Position numbers and translations under genes: made by a program. Positions 42,225-53,035 of a DNA stretch of 64,000 nt are shown here, in pieces. Each line of letters begins with the position of its first letter. Position 1 is the first letter of the stretch. Source of the stretch: Akkermansiaceae bacterium. Its GTDB lineage: Bacteria; Verrucomicrobiota; Verrucomicrobiia; Verrucomicrobiales; Akkermansiaceae. The notes under the pieces were generated by a model, which worked only from the letters and a program-made list of their open reading frames with translations, was not told the DNA's origin and made no database searches. The stretch lies in NCBI GenBank assembly GCA_903908495.1, contig CAIVSK010000014.1, positions 27,315 to 91,314 on the forward strand, written 5' to 3'.

Positions 42225-45200
42225 CTAACGGGAGTGCAGGGTGGCGGTGGCGGGTGCCAGGCCCTCCGCGGTGGCGGTGACGCGGATCTCGCCGGGCTGA
42301 CCGCGGTGGGCGCGGACGATGGCCAGGGCGAGGCCGTTGAAGGTGGTGCGGCGCGATGCTTGGAACGGCTCGAAACTCGTGGCATCGCCATTGTCCACGG
42401 CGATGACCTCGGCCGGCCCGGTGAGGGTGAAGGTCACCGGCAGGGCGGCGCGGGGGACCAGGGTGCCCACCGCGTCGCAGACCCGCACGGTGAGAAACAC
42501 CAGGTCGTCACCATCAGCCTTGAAGTCGGCGCGGTCGGCCGTGAGATCGAGCTTGGCCGCCGCGGTGGCCGTGCGCTGGACGGTTTGCGCCCACGGCGCG
42601 CCGTTTTTGTAAGCGACGAGACGCAGCTCGCCGGGTTCATATTTCACGTCGTCCCAGCGCAGCCGATACTCGCCTGCGGCGCGGTGTTTGCGGCCTAGCG
42701 ATTTGTTGTTGAGAAACAACTCCGCCTCGTCGCCGGAGGTGTAGGCATGCACCGGGGTGACCTGGCCGACGCGTTCGGGCCAGGACCAATGCGGCAGCAG
42801 GTGAGCCATCGGAAGTTCCGGCCGCCAGCGTGCCTGATAGAGATAGTAGCGGTCCTTGGGGAAGCCCGCCAGATCGATGATGCCGAAATACGAACTGCGG
42901 GCCGGCGATTGGCTGCCGATTTTTGCCAGCAACGCCTGGTGCGCGAGTTTTTCCGCCTCACTGTGGAAATTGGTCAGTGTGGAGGCACCTCCGTTGTAGG
43001 GCGTGGGTTCACCGAGGTAGTCGAAGCCGGTCCAGACGAACTCGCCGGCACAGCCGGGGTTGCGGTCGAGGCCGGCGAATTCGACGTCGGGGTGATAGGC
43101 CCAGCCGGGCGCGTAAAGGTCGTACGAGCTGACCTGATAGTTGAAGAATCCGCCACCCTTGTTGTTGGAGACCGGGAAAAAATACTCGCCGCGCGAGCTG
43201 ACGCAGGAGGCGGTTTCGGAGCCGAACAACGGCCGTTGCGGGTGGTTTTTGAGGAACTCGCCATACATGTGCGGCTTGTAGTTGTAGCCGAAGACGTCGA
43301 CCGCGTCCTGCATGCCATTGTTGCCGGAAGCGGGATTGTCACAGCCGATGCCAACCTGGCGGCTGGGGTCCTCGCGGTGCACGATGCCGCGCAACTCGGT
43401 GGCCAGCGCCGGGCCGGTCTTGGCGTTGCCGGCTTCCGGGATTTCATTGCCGATGCTCCACAGCACCACGCACGGGTGGTTGCGGTCGCGCCGCACGAAA
43501 TCCGTTAGATCTCGCTCGTGCCAGCGCTCGAAGTCGCGGGAGTAGTCATTGGGAGTTTTGCCTTGTTTCCAGCAATCGAACGCCTCGTCCATGACCACAA
43601 AACCCATGCGGTCGCACAGATCGAGCAATTCAGGCGCGGGCGGGTTGTGGGAAGTGCGGATGGCGTTGCAGCCCATGCTGCCGAGTATCTCCAACTGGCG
43701 GCGCAGGGCCCGCGTATTGATCGCGCTGCCGAGCGCGCCGAGGTCGTGGTGCTCGCAGACGCCGCGCACATCGAGGCGTTGGCCATTGACCAGGAGCCCG
43801 CGCTTGGCGTCGAAGACCGCGGTGCGGATGCCGAAAGTCGTCTCGGCGGTGTCGGTCAATTTACCGGCCACGGTGATGTTGCAGCGCACGACGTAGAGGG
43901 CGGGAGCGGCGGGATTCCACAGCATCGGGTTTGCCACGGTGAACGTCTGCTCGGCGCTGGTCCGGGGCGCGCCCGCAGCGAGGGTCAGGCGGGTGAGCTG
44001 GGGGGCGGCGGCGGCCCTGGGAGCGCCCGCAGCGGCGATGCCGAGGGCGAAGATGCGGGTTTCAATCACCGCTTCCGCGGCCTGCACGCCGGGGTTTTCA
44101 ATTTCTAGCGATACCTTCACGGTGGCGCGGGCGGTCTCGACCGCCGGGGTGGTGACAAACAAGCCGCCCGGGGCGACGCGCAGCGCGCCGGTGGTGACCA
44201 GGCGGACGTTGCGATAGATGCCGCCGCCCGGATACCAGCGTGACGAGTTGGGGGGATTGTTCAGGCGCACGGCCACCGTGTTGGGCGCGCCGGGTTTGAG
44301 ATGCGCGGTGAGTTCGACCTGGAACGAGGAATAGCCGTAGGCGCGTTCGCCGACCGGTTGGCCGTTGAGCCAGACCTGGGCATGAGACATCGCGCCGTCG
44401 AATTCGAGAAACACCCGCTTGCCCGTTAGATCCGCCGCGGCTTGGAACGTCTTGCGGTACCAGCCGACGCCCGGCCACGGCAGGCGGCCGGTTTCGGCGG
44501 ACACGTCGAAGGTGAACGGCCCCTCGATCGCCCAGTCGTGCGGCAAGTCGAGTTTGCGCCAGCCGGCTGCGTCGAAGGCCGCGCTCTCCGGCGTGGGGGC
44601 GGCGTCGACGAGCTTGGCGCGGCGGATCGGCGCGCCTGCCGCATCCGTGAGAGTGATCTCGCGAATGCTGGCCCAGCCGCCCGCCGGCAGCGCGCTGGTA
44701 GAGATGCGCAAGTGGCGAAAGCGGCCGGCGAGGTGGAGCGCCGCGGCCGGATCGGCACCGCCGGAGGCCAGTGGCGACCATGACTTGGTGTCGGCCGACC
44801 CCTCGACGGTGAAGGCGTAGCCCTGCGGCTTTTCCCAACTGATGGCGATGCTGCCGAGGTCCAGCGGTTTGCCAAAATCGAGGGCCAGCCACTGGTTGGC
44901 GGCGGCATTGGCGGCGCACCAGCGGGTGTCCGCATCGCCGTCGAAGGCCATCTCGGCGGTGTTGCCCCTGTCCGCCTCTTCCGATGAGGCGGTGGCGCTG
45001 ACCGACCAATTCGAGCTGCCGGGCTCGCGGACGACCGAGCCGTCAGGCAGTTTGCCAAATCGCGCGAAGCTCCAACCGGCGTTGAAGTTCTCAATGCTGC
45101 GCGCGGTGTCGCCGGGAATGCCCGCAATGTGCAAGTCGGGTGCGGCGGCGGCTTGCCAGCGGTCCGGCGGCGGCGCGGCGGACTGGCCTGGGTTGGCCAG

Positions 45201-45248
45201 CATGAGCGATGCAAACAGCGAAATGGCCTGGAATTGACAGCGGGACAT
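42225..45248 (-). CDS. GH2 beta-galactosidase-like enzyme with inserted F5/8-type domain; start re-assigned from 45416
   Basis: GWYRKTF...FEFDGAMSHAQVWLNGQPVGERAYGYSSFQVELT; RTSHNPPAPELLDLCDRMGFVVMDEAFDCW; VVLWSIGNEIPE. Signal peptide at 45248 (MSRCQFQAISLFASLMLANPGQSAA). Confidence 0.92.
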   Translation of the reverse strand: MSRCQFQAISLFASLMLANPGQSAAPPPDRWQAAAAPDLHIAGIPGDTARSIENFNAGWSFARFGKLPDGSVVREPGSSNWSVSATASSEEADRGNTAEMAFDGDADTRWCAANAAANQWLALDFGKPLDLGSIAISWEKPQGYAFTVEGSADTKSWSPLASGGADPAAALHLAGRFRHLRISTSALPAGGWASIREITLTDAAGAPIRRAKLVDAAPTPESAAFDAAGWRKLDLPHDWAIEGPFTFDVSAETGRLPWPGVGWYRKTFQAAADLTGKRVFLEFDGAMSHAQVWLNGQPVGERAYGYSSFQVELTAHLKPGAPNTVAVRLNNPPNSSRWYPGGGIYRNVRLVTTGALRVAPGGLFVTTPAVETARATVKVSLEIENPGVQAAEAVIETRIFALGIAAAGAPRAAAAPQLTRLTLAAGAPRTSAEQTFTVANPMLWNPAAPALYVVRCNITVAGKLTDTAETTFGIRTAVFDAKRGLLVNGQRLDVRGVCEHHDLGALGSAINTRALRRQLEILGSMGCNAIRTSHNPPAPELLDLCDRMGFVVMDEAFDCWKQGKTPNDYSRDFERWHERDLTDFVRRDRNHPCVVLWSIGNEIPEAGNAKTGPALATELRGIVHREDPSRQVGIGCDNPASGNNGMQDAVDVFGYNYKPHMYGEFLKNHPQRPLFGSETASCVSSRGEYFFPVSNNKGGGFFNYQVSSYDLYAPGWAYHPDVEFAGLDRNPGCAGEFVWTGFDYLGEPTPYNGGASTLTNFHSEAEKLAHQALLAKIGSQSPARSSYFGIIDLAGFPKDRYYLYQARWRPELPMAHLLPHWSWPERVGQVTPVHAYTSGDEAELFLNNKSLGRKHRAAGEYRLRWDDVKYEPGELRLVAYKNGAPWAQTVQRTATAAAKLDLTADRADFKADGDDLVFLTVRVCDAVGTLVPRAALPVTFTLTGPAEVIAVDNGDATSFEPFQASRRTTFNGLALAIVRAHRGQPGEIRVTATAEGLAPATATLHSR

Positions 45249-45441
45249 GCAGGCAGTGTGAGACCGCCGCTCTGCCCGGTCAAGTCTGCACTGGCGGATC
45301 CTTCCGGGCAACTTCCAGCATGAGTTGCGGAATACACCTAACAGCACACCCACGGCGCAACACCCAGCCAATTTGAAGGAACGGATAGAGACTTTGAAAT
45401 AGAAATTCCTTGCCATGGCCGGCTATTGTCCTACTGCCAGC

Positions 45442-46728
<1,287 letters not shown>

Positions 46729-47107
46729 TGAGTTGATTCAAATTTCGGGAATGCAGGAAAGGGGATGAGTGGCAAGACGGCCGGGCTGGGGGTGGCGGTG
46801 CCGTCAGCGTCGTCTCAGCGTTTTGGGTTTTGTGGGCAGGGTTTTGGCAGTTAGAAATGACAATGGATGAGTGACTCCCAGAGACTATTGGGTTTTACTT
46901 GATTTTTAGTCATCGAATAGATATACTTTAATATATTTGCATTTCCGTAATAGCCGGAGAGCGGAAGCAGTTGCTGATGGCACGTCAGGTGGCCGGACGC
47001 GATGGTGGCCACCGCCGGGCGAATGTCGCCGGGAAGCCCCCCGATGATCCGCATTGTGTTTCGGGGTGCGCTGCGGTATCGCTGTTGCTGATTTTGACCC
47101 CGACCGC

Positions 47108-47512
47108 ATGAAAATTCACACCGTTGGCGAAACCGTGTTCGCATTCGCGATGATTTTGGCAACCCGTTCCGTCGCATACCCGCAAACCGGATCCGCCCCC
47201 AGCGCTGCGGCGAGAGCGTCCATCGATATCGCCGCAGCGAGGCCCGGCGGCAAGGAGGTCCTCATCCCCAGTCGCATCTTCGAGGTTCCCGCGGGCAATG
47301 ACTTCAACGATCCCGCCAGTGATTTCAGTTTGCATCGCAGCAAGGCGACCGACAACTTTGTCCTGTTCTGGGCGAAAGAATACGGCGACGACCCGATGGC
47401 CAACAGCGTCGCCAATCGCCGCTTTGACGCCGCCGCCGCCCTCAAGGAGGCCGACCGATTCCACAAGTTCAACCTCACCGGCACGAGCGCGGATGATTCC
47501 ATCATTCATTAG
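47108..47512 (+). CDS. Hypothetical secreted protein, possibly truncated
   Basis: Signal-like N-term then IFEVPAGNDFNDPASDFSLHRSKATDNFVLFWAKEYGDDP; ends abruptly. Confidence 0.45.
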   Translation: MKIHTVGETVFAFAMILATRSVAYPQTGSAPSAAARASIDIAAARPGGKEVLIPSRIFEVPAGNDFNDPASDFSLHRSKATDNFVLFWAKEYGDDPMANSVANRRFDAAAALKEADRFHKFNLTGTSADDSIIH

Positions 47513-47674
47513 CCGATGGCGCAACAACCCTGCGCTGCTGACTTGGCCAGCGAAAGGGGTTGGCTCCGCAGGTGGATCCGCGCTGGACACAAGACCGGAA
47601 GTCACCGTGAATATTTGTCGCAGGGGCAACTTCGCGCTTGACATGGGGCGTCTGATCCCGTCATTGCCAATGGC

Positions 47675-50600
47675 GTGATTGAACCAAGCGGTACCATTTC
47701 CGATGCGATCCCATGTGGAGGCGCTGATGGTCACCGGTTGCATCCGCGCACGGTCGGTTGGTTTGGCACCACGTGCGTGGCGATGGGAGGCATCAATCAG
47801 AGTTTGTTCTTGATTGGCGCGTTGTTTATCGGTCAGGAAGCAATTTTGGGCCAGGGCAGTGCGGCGGTGCCGTTGCTCATCGTGGGTCTGTTGTTGAGCT
47901 GGGCGGCGACGCCCGGCTGGACCGAATTGATTCTAATGTATCCCAACCGGGTCGGCGGCATTGCTGCGACCTGTGCGGAGGCGTTCCGGCCGTACAGTCC
48001 GGTGCTGGCCAATCTCACCGGAGTGTGTTACTGGTGGGGCTGGGTACCGACCTGCGGGTTGACCGCGTTGCTCTCTGCTTCGGCCATCAACCAATGGTAT
48101 GCGCCGTGGTTTCCGGTGCCGCTCATGGCGGGGTGCATCGTGGCCATTTTTGCAGGGGTGAACCTGTGCGGCGTGAAATGGGTGATGCGGATGGCCATGC
48201 CCATCGCCACGGCCTCGGCGGTGTTGGCTTTCTTGTCGGCCGTCATCCCGGTTTTCAGCGGCACCGTGGATTGGCAGCAGGCGTTTACCTATCACCTGAC
48301 GGTGCCCTTCGCCGGGATCTTCGGTCAGGTCACCAGCGTGATGGCGGGCATCTACCTGATTGGTTTCGCCGCCCCGGCTTTCGAGCAGGCGTCCTGCCAC
48401 GTCGGGGAGACCATCAATCCGAACAAAAACGTGCCGCGAGCGATGTTGGCGAGTGCGGTGCTCGCCTCGCTCTATTTCATCATTCTGCCGGTGGTGTGGC
48501 TCGGGGCGCTGGGGCCTGAGCCGCTGGGCAAGGAGCTCGCGCTGGAGTTGGGGCCGACGTTTGCGCCGCTGCTGGGTGGTGCGGCGAAGGCAGCGGCGAT
48601 CTGGTTCATGATCCTCAACATGTTTCATGGCACGATTGCGCCCTTGGCCGGGGCGGCGCGCACGCTGGCCCAATTGGCCGAGGACGGATTGCTGCCGGAG
48701 TTCATGGCCAAGCGCTCCAAGACGGATGCGCCGTGGGTGACAACGGTTCTGACGGCGGTGATGGCGATCGCCTTCCTGCTCATTGGCGATCCGGTGTGGC
48801 TGATTGCGGCGGCCAATCTCACCTATCTGATTGGCATCGGCATGCCCAACGTCGCCGTCTGGTTGTTGCGCAAGGATGAGCCGGAGATGGCACGGCCGTA
48901 CCGGGCACCGCGTGGCACGATCATGCTGGGAGTCATCGCGGCGGGCATCTGGGGCCTCTCCACCGTGCTCGGTTTCCAACAATTCGGCATGCGCACCGTG
49001 CTCATCGGCATTGCCTTTGCCTATTCGGGGGCCGCGCTATACGCATGGCGCAAGATGGCCGACCGCCACAAGGCGGGACTGCCGCTCATTGCCCGCACGC
49101 TGCATTTGAAGCTCACCGGGGCGATGCTTTTGGTGTTGGCCTTCGATGCGATCGGTTACCTCATCGCCATTGACAACGTGCCCCGCCACGACACCGCGCT
49201 GATCACCGCGTTGGAGGATATTTTTGTGGTGGTGGCGCTGTTGACCATTGCCATCGGGTTGATTTTGCCGGGCATGATCGCCCATTCGGCGGTGGAGGTA
49301 TCCAAAGCCACCGATCTGCTGGTCAAGGGGACATTGGCCGATTTCACCCGCGCCATGCAGGCCTTGGCGGCCGGTGATTTGGAGGCCGCCAAGGCGCATT
49401 TCACGCTGGTGCCTGTGATCGTGCATTCGCGCGATGAGCTCGGCGACATGGCGGAGAATTTCAACCGGCTGCAGGAAGAAATCGGGCTGGCGGCGATGGG
49501 TTTGGCGGGGGCGCGCGAAGGCCTTTGGGCAAGCCGCGAGGCGCTCACCGCCACCAACCAGCAACTGCAGGAAGCCAATGCACAACTGACCCACGAATTG
49601 GCCGAACGCAAAGCCGCGGAGCAATCGTTGCGCGAATCGCAGCAGCGCCTCAGCGACGTGCAACTCGCCTTGGACGAGCACGCCTTGGTCGCCATCACCG
49701 ACCAGAGCGGCCGGATCAATTACGTCAACAACAAGTTCTGCGAGGTCTCACAATATTCCCGCGATGAGCTGCTCGGCGCGGACTTCCGCCTGATCAACTC
49801 CGGTTTCCACCCGAAAACATTTTTTGTCCAGCTGTGGGAGACGATTGGCCGCGGCCAGATCTGGAAAGGTGAGATCCAGAACCGCGCCAAGGATGGCTCG
49901 GCCTACTGGGTGGAGACCACCATTGTGCCCTGCCTCGACGAGCAGGGCAAACCGAGCCAGTTCATTGCGATTCGCACCGACATTACCGCGCGACGCAAAA
50001 CCGAGTTCGAGCTGGTCAGTGCCCGCGATGCCGCCCAGGCGGCCAACCTCAGCAAGTCCCAGTTCTTAGCCAACATGAGCCACGAAATCCGCACGCCCAT
50101 GAATGGCGTCATCGGCATGACCGGCTTGCTGGAGGAAACCTCCCTTGATGCCGACCAGCACGACCTTGTGCAAACCATCCGCAAGAGCGGCGACCTGCTG
50201 CTGACCATTATCAATGACATCCTGGATTTCTCCAAGATCGAAGCGGGCAAGCTGACGTTTGAAATGCACGACTTCAATGTGTGCGATGTGGTGGCGGACA
50301 CCTTGGAGATGCTGACGGAATCCGCCCACGGCAAGGGGCTCAGGTTGCTGGGGTTGGTGGAGGCCGGGCTGTTTGCCCATGTGCGCGGTGACGCCGGGCG
50401 TCTGCGCCAGGTGCTGACCAATTTGCTGAACAACGCGATCAAGTTCACCCATCAAGGCGAGGTGGTGCTGCGGGTGGTTCCGGTTTCCGACGCGATGCTG
50501 CGCTTTGAAATTTCCGACTCGGGCATTGGCATCAGCGCCGACGATCAACTCGGCCTCTTCCAGCCGTTCAGCCAAGTGGATGGATCCACCAGTCGCAAAT

Positions 50601-51271
50601 TCGGAGGCACCGGCCTCGGGCTTGCCATCGCCCGCCAATTGGTTCACCTGATGCAGGGAGACATCGGTGTGACGAGCGAGCCCGGCCGTGGATCGACGTT
50701 CTGGTTCACCGCGCACTTCGCACTGCAGTCAGCCGCCGCGCCACCCACCAGTCATATCATCGTGCTCGACGGCCGCGATGAGGTGGTGGCCGAGAGTGCG
50801 GTGGCGGGCCACCGCGCCAGCACACGCCGGGTGGGCGATTCGCCACTGTCGCCACTGTCGCCACTGCCGGCGTCAGCCACGAGCGGTGCCCGCAACCCGG
50901 CGGTGCGGATTCTTTTGGCAGAGGACAACATCATCAACCAGAAGGTGGCGCTGCGGATGTTGGCCAAACTCGGATATCATGCCGATACGGTGGCCGATGG
51001 CAACGAGGTGCTCGAAGCGCTCCAGCGTATCGATTATGACATCATTTTCATGGATTGCCAGATGCCCGAACTCGACGGCTACGAAACCACTCGGCTAATT
51101 CGGCTGGCGGACGGCCGCCCGATCCACATCATCGCCATTACCGCCAACGCGATGGGCTGGGACCGTGAGAAATGCCTCGCGGCCGGCATGAACGACTACG
51201 TCGCCAAGCCCCTGAAGTCCCCGGATCTCCAGGCCGCCCTGAGCCGCTGGCAGATGACGCCCCTCAATTAG
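47675..51271 (+). CDS. APC-superfamily permease fused to PAS/hybrid histidine kinase with receiver domain
   Basis: N-term 12-TM APC-like (GQEAILGQGSAAVPLLIVGLLLSWAATPGWTEL...NPNKNVPRAMLASAVLASLYFIILPVVW...); PAS INYVNNKFCEVSQYSRDELLG; HisKA SKSQFLANMSHEIRTPMNGVIGMTGLLE; HATPase; REC RILLAEDNIINQKVALRMLAKLGY...IIFMDCQMPELDGYE. Start codon uncertain (GTG 47675 or ATG 47783). Confidence 0.93.
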   Translation: MIEPSGTISDAIPCGGADGHRLHPRTVGWFGTTCVAMGGINQSLFLIGALFIGQEAILGQGSAAVPLLIVGLLLSWAATPGWTELILMYPNRVGGIAATCAEAFRPYSPVLANLTGVCYWWGWVPTCGLTALLSASAINQWYAPWFPVPLMAGCIVAIFAGVNLCGVKWVMRMAMPIATASAVLAFLSAVIPVFSGTVDWQQAFTYHLTVPFAGIFGQVTSVMAGIYLIGFAAPAFEQASCHVGETINPNKNVPRAMLASAVLASLYFIILPVVWLGALGPEPLGKELALELGPTFAPLLGGAAKAAAIWFMILNMFHGTIAPLAGAARTLAQLAEDGLLPEFMAKRSKTDAPWVTTVLTAVMAIAFLLIGDPVWLIAAANLTYLIGIGMPNVAVWLLRKDEPEMARPYRAPRGTIMLGVIAAGIWGLSTVLGFQQFGMRTVLIGIAFAYSGAALYAWRKMADRHKAGLPLIARTLHLKLTGAMLLVLAFDAIGYLIAIDNVPRHDTALITALEDIFVVVALLTIAIGLILPGMIAHSAVEVSKATDLLVKGTLADFTRAMQALAAGDLEAAKAHFTLVPVIVHSRDELGDMAENFNRLQEEIGLAAMGLAGAREGLWASREALTATNQQLQEANAQLTHELAERKAAEQSLRESQQRLSDVQLALDEHALVAITDQSGRINYVNNKFCEVSQYSRDELLGADFRLINSGFHPKTFFVQLWETIGRGQIWKGEIQNRAKDGSAYWVETTIVPCLDEQGKPSQFIAIRTDITARRKTEFELVSARDAAQAANLSKSQFLANMSHEIRTPMNGVIGMTGLLEETSLDADQHDLVQTIRKSGDLLLTIINDILDFSKIEAGKLTFEMHDFNVCDVVADTLEMLTESAHGKGLRLLGLVEAGLFAHVRGDAGRLRQVLTNLLNNAIKFTHQGEVVLRVVPVSDAMLRFEISDSGIGISADDQLGLFQPFSQVDGSTSRKFGGTGLGLAIARQLVHLMQGDIGVTSEPGRGSTFWFTAHFALQSAAAPPTSHIIVLDGRDEVVAESAVAGHRASTRRVGDSPLSPLSPLPASATSGARNPAVRILLAEDNIINQKVALRMLAKLGYHADTVADGNEVLEALQRIDYDIIFMDCQMPELDGYETTRLIRLADGRPIHIIAITANAMGWDREKCLAAGMNDYVAKPLKSPDLQAALSRWQMTPLN

Positions 51272-51283
51272 CCTGCTGGGGTT

Positions 51284-51305
51284 TACATGTCGTTCACATG
51301 ATGTA
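51284..51305. promoter_or_regulatory. Inverted repeat TACAT-N12-ATGTA upstream of MerR-like ORF
   Basis: Read directly: tacatgtcgttcacatgatgta, 18 bp upstream of ATG at 51323. Confidence 0.4.
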
Positions 51306-51322
51306 GAGGTTCTGTGTAGCAA

Positions 51323-51469
51323 ATGCCAGACACCCTCCATCCCATCCAACGGGTCTCCCGCCTCACCGGGCTGAGCATGCACGTCATCACCGGTTACGAT
51401 CTCGCGCATCTGGGGGCGACCCTGGACGACCTGCGCAAACCCCGCCACCCCAAACACCCAACGACCTAA
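51323..51469 (+). pseudogene. MerR-like (LitR/CarH-type) regulator remnant, internally deleted 48-codon ORF
   Basis: MPDTLHPIQRVSRLTGLSMHVITGYDLAHLGATLDDLRKPRHPKHPTT: the start resembles MerR-type HPI..VaRLTGLS.HVI, with the remainder of HTH and effector domain absent. Not in the supplied ORF list (below size cut-off). Confidence 0.5.
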
Positions 51470-51471
51470 CG

Positions 51472-51915
51472 ATGAAAGAATACACCCTGCAAACCGAAAT
51501 CTGGCTGCCACGCCCCCTCGACGAGGTGTTCGCCTTCTTTGCCGAGGCGCGCAACCTCGAGGCCCTCACCCCGCCTTGGGTGAAATTCTCCGTGCTGACC
51601 CCCGGCCACATCGAAATGCGGCCCGGCGCGCTGATTGACTATCAGATCCGGGTGCACGGCATCCCGATCCGTTGGCGCACCGAAATCACCGAGTGGCAGC
51701 CGCCTAACCACTTTGTTGACAAGCAACTGCGCGGCCCCTATCGGCTGTGGCATCACACCCACGCTTTTGAGGAGCGCGACGGCGGCACCCTCTGTCTGGA
51801 CCACGTGCGCTATTGCCCGCGGGGCGGGGCTCTCATCCACTGGTTGTTTGTGCGGCGCGACGTCGAGCGGATCTTCAACTACCGCCAGCAGCGGCTCCGG
51901 CAGTTGTTTCCATGA
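51472..51915 (+). CDS. SRPBCC family protein
   Basis: TEIWLPRPLDEVFAFFAEARNLEALTPPWVKFSVLTPGHIEMRPGALIDYQIRVHGIPIRWRTEITEWQPPNHFVDKQLRGPYRLWHHTHAFEERDGGT. Confidence 0.9.
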   Translation: MKEYTLQTEIWLPRPLDEVFAFFAEARNLEALTPPWVKFSVLTPGHIEMRPGALIDYQIRVHGIPIRWRTEITEWQPPNHFVDKQLRGPYRLWHHTHAFEERDGGTLCLDHVRYCPRGGALIHWLFVRRDVERIFNYRQQRLRQLFP

Positions 51916-52113
51916 AGCCATCCAATGTCGCGACTCGAATTAGAATATCTGCAAGCCATTTCATCGTGAGTGGGATCGTGAAAAGAACCGATGCGCGTAT
52001 CGCCAAAACATATCCACCAAAAGCTAGGGCTGTGGCACCGTGTGATTGAGAAGATGGCGGTTTGAGTTTGTTGGGTGTCGGGAAGGGGATTGGATTGATT
52101 GCCTTTGCAGGAT

Positions 52114-52560
52114 CTAAAACGGACTTGTGTTACCACCAGAAATTTTCACAACTGGCTGTATGGCTTCCTTGGTTACCTGTTCAGGCGGTGATGGTATGGT
52201 GATCTTGAAATACTCTTTGGCATTGCCTCCTATATTGGAACGCAGATACTCGCTAGCCTTGTCAATAAAGACTCCCTTCGAGTCAAAAAAGTCCGCATTG
52301 ACAGTCACACTGGACCACTGCCGTTTACCTAGATTTGTGATTAGCCCAACAATCTCCAGCGAGTTGCCCACACATCGGGTCCGGACTTCGCTGATCTGAA
52401 GATCCTTCGTCGCATCCCCCTTGAAGCAGGTCATCATAATTAACGGCGAAAATCCAATGAGCATCACAGGAATCATAAACCACATTTGCTTTCGACCCCA
52501 ACTCATATTCAGGTTGGAAATTTCAGCCCCACAGTTGGAGCATTTCATTTTGGCTATCAT
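52114..52560 (-). CDS. Zinc-ribbon membrane protein with FxLYD-like domain
   Basis: MKCSNCGAEISNLNMSWGRKQMWFMIPVMLIGFSPLIMM; then VGNSLEIVGLITNLGKRQWSSVTVNADFFDSKGVFID. Confidence 0.6.
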   Translation of the reverse strand: MIAKMKCSNCGAEISNLNMSWGRKQMWFMIPVMLIGFSPLIMMTCFKGDATKDLQISEVRTRCVGNSLEIVGLITNLGKRQWSSVTVNADFFDSKGVFIDKASEYLRSNIGGNAKEYFKITIPSPPEQVTKEAIQPVVKISGGNTSPF

Positions 52561-53035
52561 AGTTTTTTCTGGTTAGGCATTGCTTCTGCGGTGGTGTGCG
52601 TTCTTAGGTTTGAGTTAACAATAGGCCGAGTGCGTGGACTTCGCGCACTGGTACTGATAAGGTCGTTCTCACGTCCATGACTCAAACACCAGCCCGTCGC
52701 CCGAGCAAGGATAATTTCTCGGATTCTCCCCCACCAGCCTTTGCCGCCTGACTATCATTCCCGGTGACTACAGCGTGTAGGATATCCCAGAGCGTAATTG
52801 TAGGTGTGCTCTTGTGCAATTCCGTGCTCGCACTGGTGTGGACTGGCCAAGAAAGTCTATATAGCCACAGTCACTTCTCAGCGGCCACTTGGCACGGATT
52901 TTTTGAAGCATTCCGGGAATTCTCCACCGCCAGCCCAGGTGAGGCCGCCGTCACGCCAGACCAAGCCTGGACAGAGCGGCGTGCCGGGATGGTTAAGATC
53001 GCTTAAACAGTTGCCTCAGGTGGGCCGCCGTGACA

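Noticed and set aside
50845-50875. (CCACTGTCG)-type repeat in the permease-kinase gene
   Set aside because: Only about three in-frame copies giving an SPLSPLSPL linker between HATPase and receiver; ordinary linker.
52561-53035. Small plus-strand ORFs at 52764-53006 and 52804-53046
   Set aside because: No convincing start context or family similarity; overlapping frames both open by chance is plausible.
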